From Comamonadaceae bacterium (GTDB lineage: Bacteria > Pseudomonadota > Gammaproteobacteria > Burkholderiales > Burkholderiaceae_C), in assembly GCA_947447615.1 (NCBI GenBank), contig CANFJQ010000005.1, forward strand, positions 1-47,786: a stretch of 47,786 bases of DNA. The letters are read 5' to 3'. Below, piece by piece: positions 46,107 through 47,786 of this stretch (the stretch's first letter is position 1; every line of letters begins with the position of its first letter). The translations under genes and the position numbers were made by a program. The notes under the pieces were generated by a model that searched no databases, had not been told where the DNA came from, and worked only from the letters and a program-made list of their open reading frames with translations.

Positions 46107-46743
46107 GGTCGCGCTGCCCGTCCTGTATTCCTTTCGCCGCTGCCCCTATGCCATGCGGGCGCGCCTGGCTTTACAAGCCAGCGGATTGGCAGTGGAGCAC
46201 CGCGAAATCGAACTCAAAAACAAACCGGCACGCATGCTGACCGCCTCACCCAAGGGCACGGTGCCGGTGTTGGTGCTGCCCGATGGCCGCGTGTTGGACG
46301 AAAGCCTGGACATCATGCGCTGGGCTTTGCAAACGCAGGATCCGCTGCGCTGGTGGCCAAATGATCCGCTGCGTTTGGCAGCGACCATGGCTTTGATCGA
46401 AGAAAACGACGGCTCGTTTAAGCACGCCTTAGACCGCTACAAATACCCGCACCGATTCGGCTTGGCAGATGGCGCAGCCTGGCGCGAAGCAGGCGCCGAG
46501 TTCCTCCTGCGATTGGAGGCGATGTTGGTGACCCAGCCCCATCTTGCCGGTGAACAACAGGGCCTGTGCGACGCTGCGCTATCGCCTTTTGTCCGGCAGT
46601 TCGCGCATACCGACAAGACCTGGTTTGCAGCGCAAGCCTGGCCGCATCTAGCGCGCTGGCTGGCAAAGCTCGAAGCCTCGGCGGCATTTGCAGCCATTAT
46701 GCACAAGCATAGGCCGTGGATAGATCCCTCACCGGCATCCTGA
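46099..46743 (+). CDS. Glutathione S-transferase family protein
   Basis: This cytoplasmic protein of 214 residues has a thioredoxin-like N-terminal domain with the motif CPYAMRARLAL, where Cys15 would be the catalytic residue, as in omega- and beta-type enzymes. The glutathione-binding segment GTVPVLVLPDGRVLDESLDIMRW (residues 54-76) is typical, and an all-helical C-terminal domain follows. The substrate is unknown; thiol transfer from glutathione is more likely than classical conjugation given the cysteine. It overlaps trhO by eight bases (46099-46106), so it is made from the same mRNA. It is convergent with the parvulin-type isomerase gene, and the 60-base gap shows no convincing terminator. 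Confidence 0.9.
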   Translation: MAEVALPVLYSFRRCPYAMRARLALQASGLAVEHREIELKNKPARMLTASPKGTVPVLVLPDGRVLDESLDIMRWALQTQDPLRWWPNDPLRLAATMALIEENDGSFKHALDRYKYPHRFGLADGAAWREAGAEFLLRLEAMLVTQPHLAGEQQGLCDAALSPFVRQFAHTDKTWFAAQAWPHLARWLAKLEASAAFAAIMHKHRPWIDPSPAS

Positions 46744-46803
46744 ACCTATCCCCAGTTACCTGACCTTGTAAGGCCTCAGGCGTGGCCCGCGCCGCAGATC
46801 TAC

Positions 46804-47595
46804 TTATTCGACCTTGGCCGCTTTCACCAGCTTTTGCACGTACTCGGCGCGCTCGTTGGCCATAACGGCATTGATTACTTGTTGCTTGCTCTCATCAAAC
46901 GTAGGCACTTTGTATTTACGCTTGGCGACAAGCTTGAGTACCTGCCAGCCTTCTTGGGTCTGAATCGGCAAAGCGGTGACGCCGCCCACGGCCATGTTCG
47001 CCACCACATTGGAGAGCAAGGGATTGATCTGGTTCATTAAGAGCCAACCCAAGTTGCCGCCGCCCTTGGCGCTGGGGTTAATGGATTTTTCGGATGCCAA
47101 TTTATCAAACGCTGCGCCGTCTTTCGCTGCTTTGATCACCGCTTTGGCTTCGGCCTCGGTGGCGGTGACGATATGGCTGATCTGGAATTCCTCGGCGTCG
47201 GCTAATAAGTCGGCCTGGCGCTTGTATTCAGCGCGCAGTTTCTCCTCCGAGGGTTTGATTTTTTCAGTTTGCTTGGCAACCAAGACTTCGCTCAGAAACG
47301 CGTTTTGCTGCAAAGCCATTTGCGCCTTGATCGCTGGTTCTTTGTCCAGACCCAGCTTGCGCGCTTCCTGGGCTAACACCTCGCGAGCGATCAGTTCATT
47401 GCGCAGTTGGTTGCGCAAGTCCGCGCTGTCGGTAGCGCCCTGGGCCAGCGCATTGCTGACAAGCACGTCCATGAGTTCAGTTCCCAGCTTCACACCATTG
47501 ACGCTAGCCAGCGGTTTGGAAGCGTCCGTAGCGTGCGCTGCCATCACGATGCAAGCGCCTAGCGCTGCAAGTACCCGCTTAGTTTGCATCATCAT
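46804..47595 (-). CDS. Periplasmic parvulin-type peptidyl-prolyl isomerase (PpiC/SurA family)
   Basis: This exported isomerase-chaperone has 263 residues. The signal peptide is MMMQTKRVLAALGACIVMAAHA. Three consecutive ATG codons (47595, 47592, 47589) leave the exact start open; GGTAG lies a few bases ahead. The N-terminal part is a SurA-like helical region (LRNQLRNELIAREVLAQEARKLGL). The parvulin domain spans about 135-230, with EEFQISHIVTATEAEAKAVI, FDKLASEKSINPSAKGGGNLGWL and TQEGWQVLKLVAKRKY. The family helps fold outer membrane proteins. It stands before an unidentified gene on the same strand, and the 110-base gap between them contains repeats. Confidence 0.92.
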   Translation of the reverse strand: MMMQTKRVLAALGACIVMAAHATDASKPLASVNGVKLGTELMDVLVSNALAQGATDSADLRNQLRNELIAREVLAQEARKLGLDKEPAIKAQMALQQNAFLSEVLVAKQTEKIKPSEEKLRAEYKRQADLLADAEEFQISHIVTATEAEAKAVIKAAKDGAAFDKLASEKSINPSAKGGGNLGWLLMNQINPLLSNVVANMAVGGVTALPIQTQEGWQVLKLVAKRKYKVPTFDESKQQVINAVMANERAEYVQKLVKAAKVE

Positions 47596-47644
47596 GGAAG
47601 CTACCTTATTGTGAATTCAATGTCAAAAAAATACCAACGCATTT

Positions 47645-47663
47645 GCCAAGGCAGCGCCTTGGC
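47645..47663. repeat. Perfect inverted repeat upstream of the isomerase gene
   Basis: GCCAAGGC (47645-47652) and GCCTTGGC (47656-47663) are perfect eight-base arms around AGC. Read on the minus strand, a run of seven T (plus positions 47625-47631) follows 13 bases later. It could end transcription of the upstream gene, although the T-run is too far for a textbook terminator. Confidence 0.45.
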
Positions 47664-47666
47664 GCG

Positions 47667-47682
47667 CAAGCCTGCAAGCCTG
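47667..47682. repeat. Tandem eight-base direct repeat
   Basis: CAAGCCTG occurs twice without a gap. It is flanked by GGCGCG (47661-47666) and CGCGCC (47689-47694), which could pair to put the repeats in a loop. No known function. Confidence 0.5.
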
Positions 47683-47705
47683 CAAACGCGCGCCGCTAAA
47701 GCAGC

Positions 47706-47786
47706 TTAAAACGCTTCCAAAGCCAAGGCCGTCACCGCGTCGGCGCCATCGACAATGCTGTCGCGCAAGCCCGGAACCTTGGTCAG
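47706..47786 (-). CDS. C-terminal end of an unidentified gene
   Basis: On the minus strand a reading frame runs in from the window edge and ends with TAA at 47706-47708. It gives 26 residues including VPGLRDSIVDGADAVTAL and the end ALEAF. All codons are sense and codon use matches the neighbours. The fragment is too short to name. In related genomes genes such as bolA or yciB may precede this isomerase gene, but I see no motif to claim either. Confidence 0.5.
   Translation of the reverse strand: MTKVPGLRDSIVDGADAVTALALEAF

Overview
The window is a contiguous piece of a chromosome, about 60% G+C by eye, with densely packed and apparently intact genes. There is no phage, transposon, plasmid or CRISPR signal. 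Gene content and order suggest a betaproteobacterium of the order Burkholderiales, most likely Comamonadaceae (Rhodoferax/Polaromonas-like). The clues are ribF-ileS-lspA, dnaG-rpoD with a lysine/alanine-rich sigma factor extension, grpE-dnaK-dnaJ, many TTG leucine codons, and a periplasmic ATP-dependent DNA ligase. The family assignment is an inference from protein sequences, not a measured placement.

Layout. 1-875: end of a sensor histidine kinase and its FixJ/StyR-type response regulator. 992-3903: folD and an M3 oligopeptidase, overlapping by ATGA. 3900-14552, all on the minus strand: in transcription order an HNH endonuclease, a secreted LigE-like ligase, an oligopeptide-type ABC importer (binding protein, two permeases, double ATPase; yejABEF-like) and a TonB-dependent receptor. 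14721-19248: ribF, ileS and lspA (FAD/FMN synthesis, Ile-tRNA charging, lipoprotein signal peptidase). 19288-23334: a quinone oxidoreductase, two EamA-type exporters and a short-chain dehydrogenase with a degenerate active site. 23379-28548: a MarR repressor and a tripartite pump (outer membrane lipoprotein, EmrA-like adaptor, EmrB-like MFS), with a perfect palindrome in the promoter. 28552-30140, minus: a haem cluster of SHP-like cytochrome c, dihaem cytochrome c and cytochrome b. 30243-31606, minus: both subunits of a 3-oxoacid CoA-transferase. 31817-34780: slyX, an AhpD-like protein and a gamma-glutamyltransferase. 34808-41101: dnaG, rpoD, aroE and an FKBP. 41221-45068: the grpE-dnaK-dnaJ heat-shock chaperone genes. 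45099-46743: trhO and a glutathione S-transferase. 46804-47786, minus: a parvulin-type isomerase and the last 26 codons of an unidentified gene.

How the genes may work together. The minus-strand import cluster could form a complete route for one compound: outer membrane receptor, periplasmic binding protein, inner membrane permeases and ATPase. The haem cluster resembles the SHP/DHC/cytochrome b set of phototrophic and metal-reducing bacteria and probably passes electrons from quinol to an oxygen- or NO-binding cytochrome. The chaperone genes carry good sigma-32 promoters before grpE and dnaK and a terminator between dnaK and dnaJ. rpoD has its own extended -10 promoter overlapping the dnaG stop codon.

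No stretch longer than about 300 bases lacks a gene. The longest gaps are 36698-36919 (rpoD leader), 31607-31816 (between scoA and slyX), 14553-14720 (between the HNH gene and ribF, with an imperfect inverted repeat), 32060-32210 (nothing recognised) and 41779-41912 (dnaK promoter). No tRNA or rRNA gene was seen.
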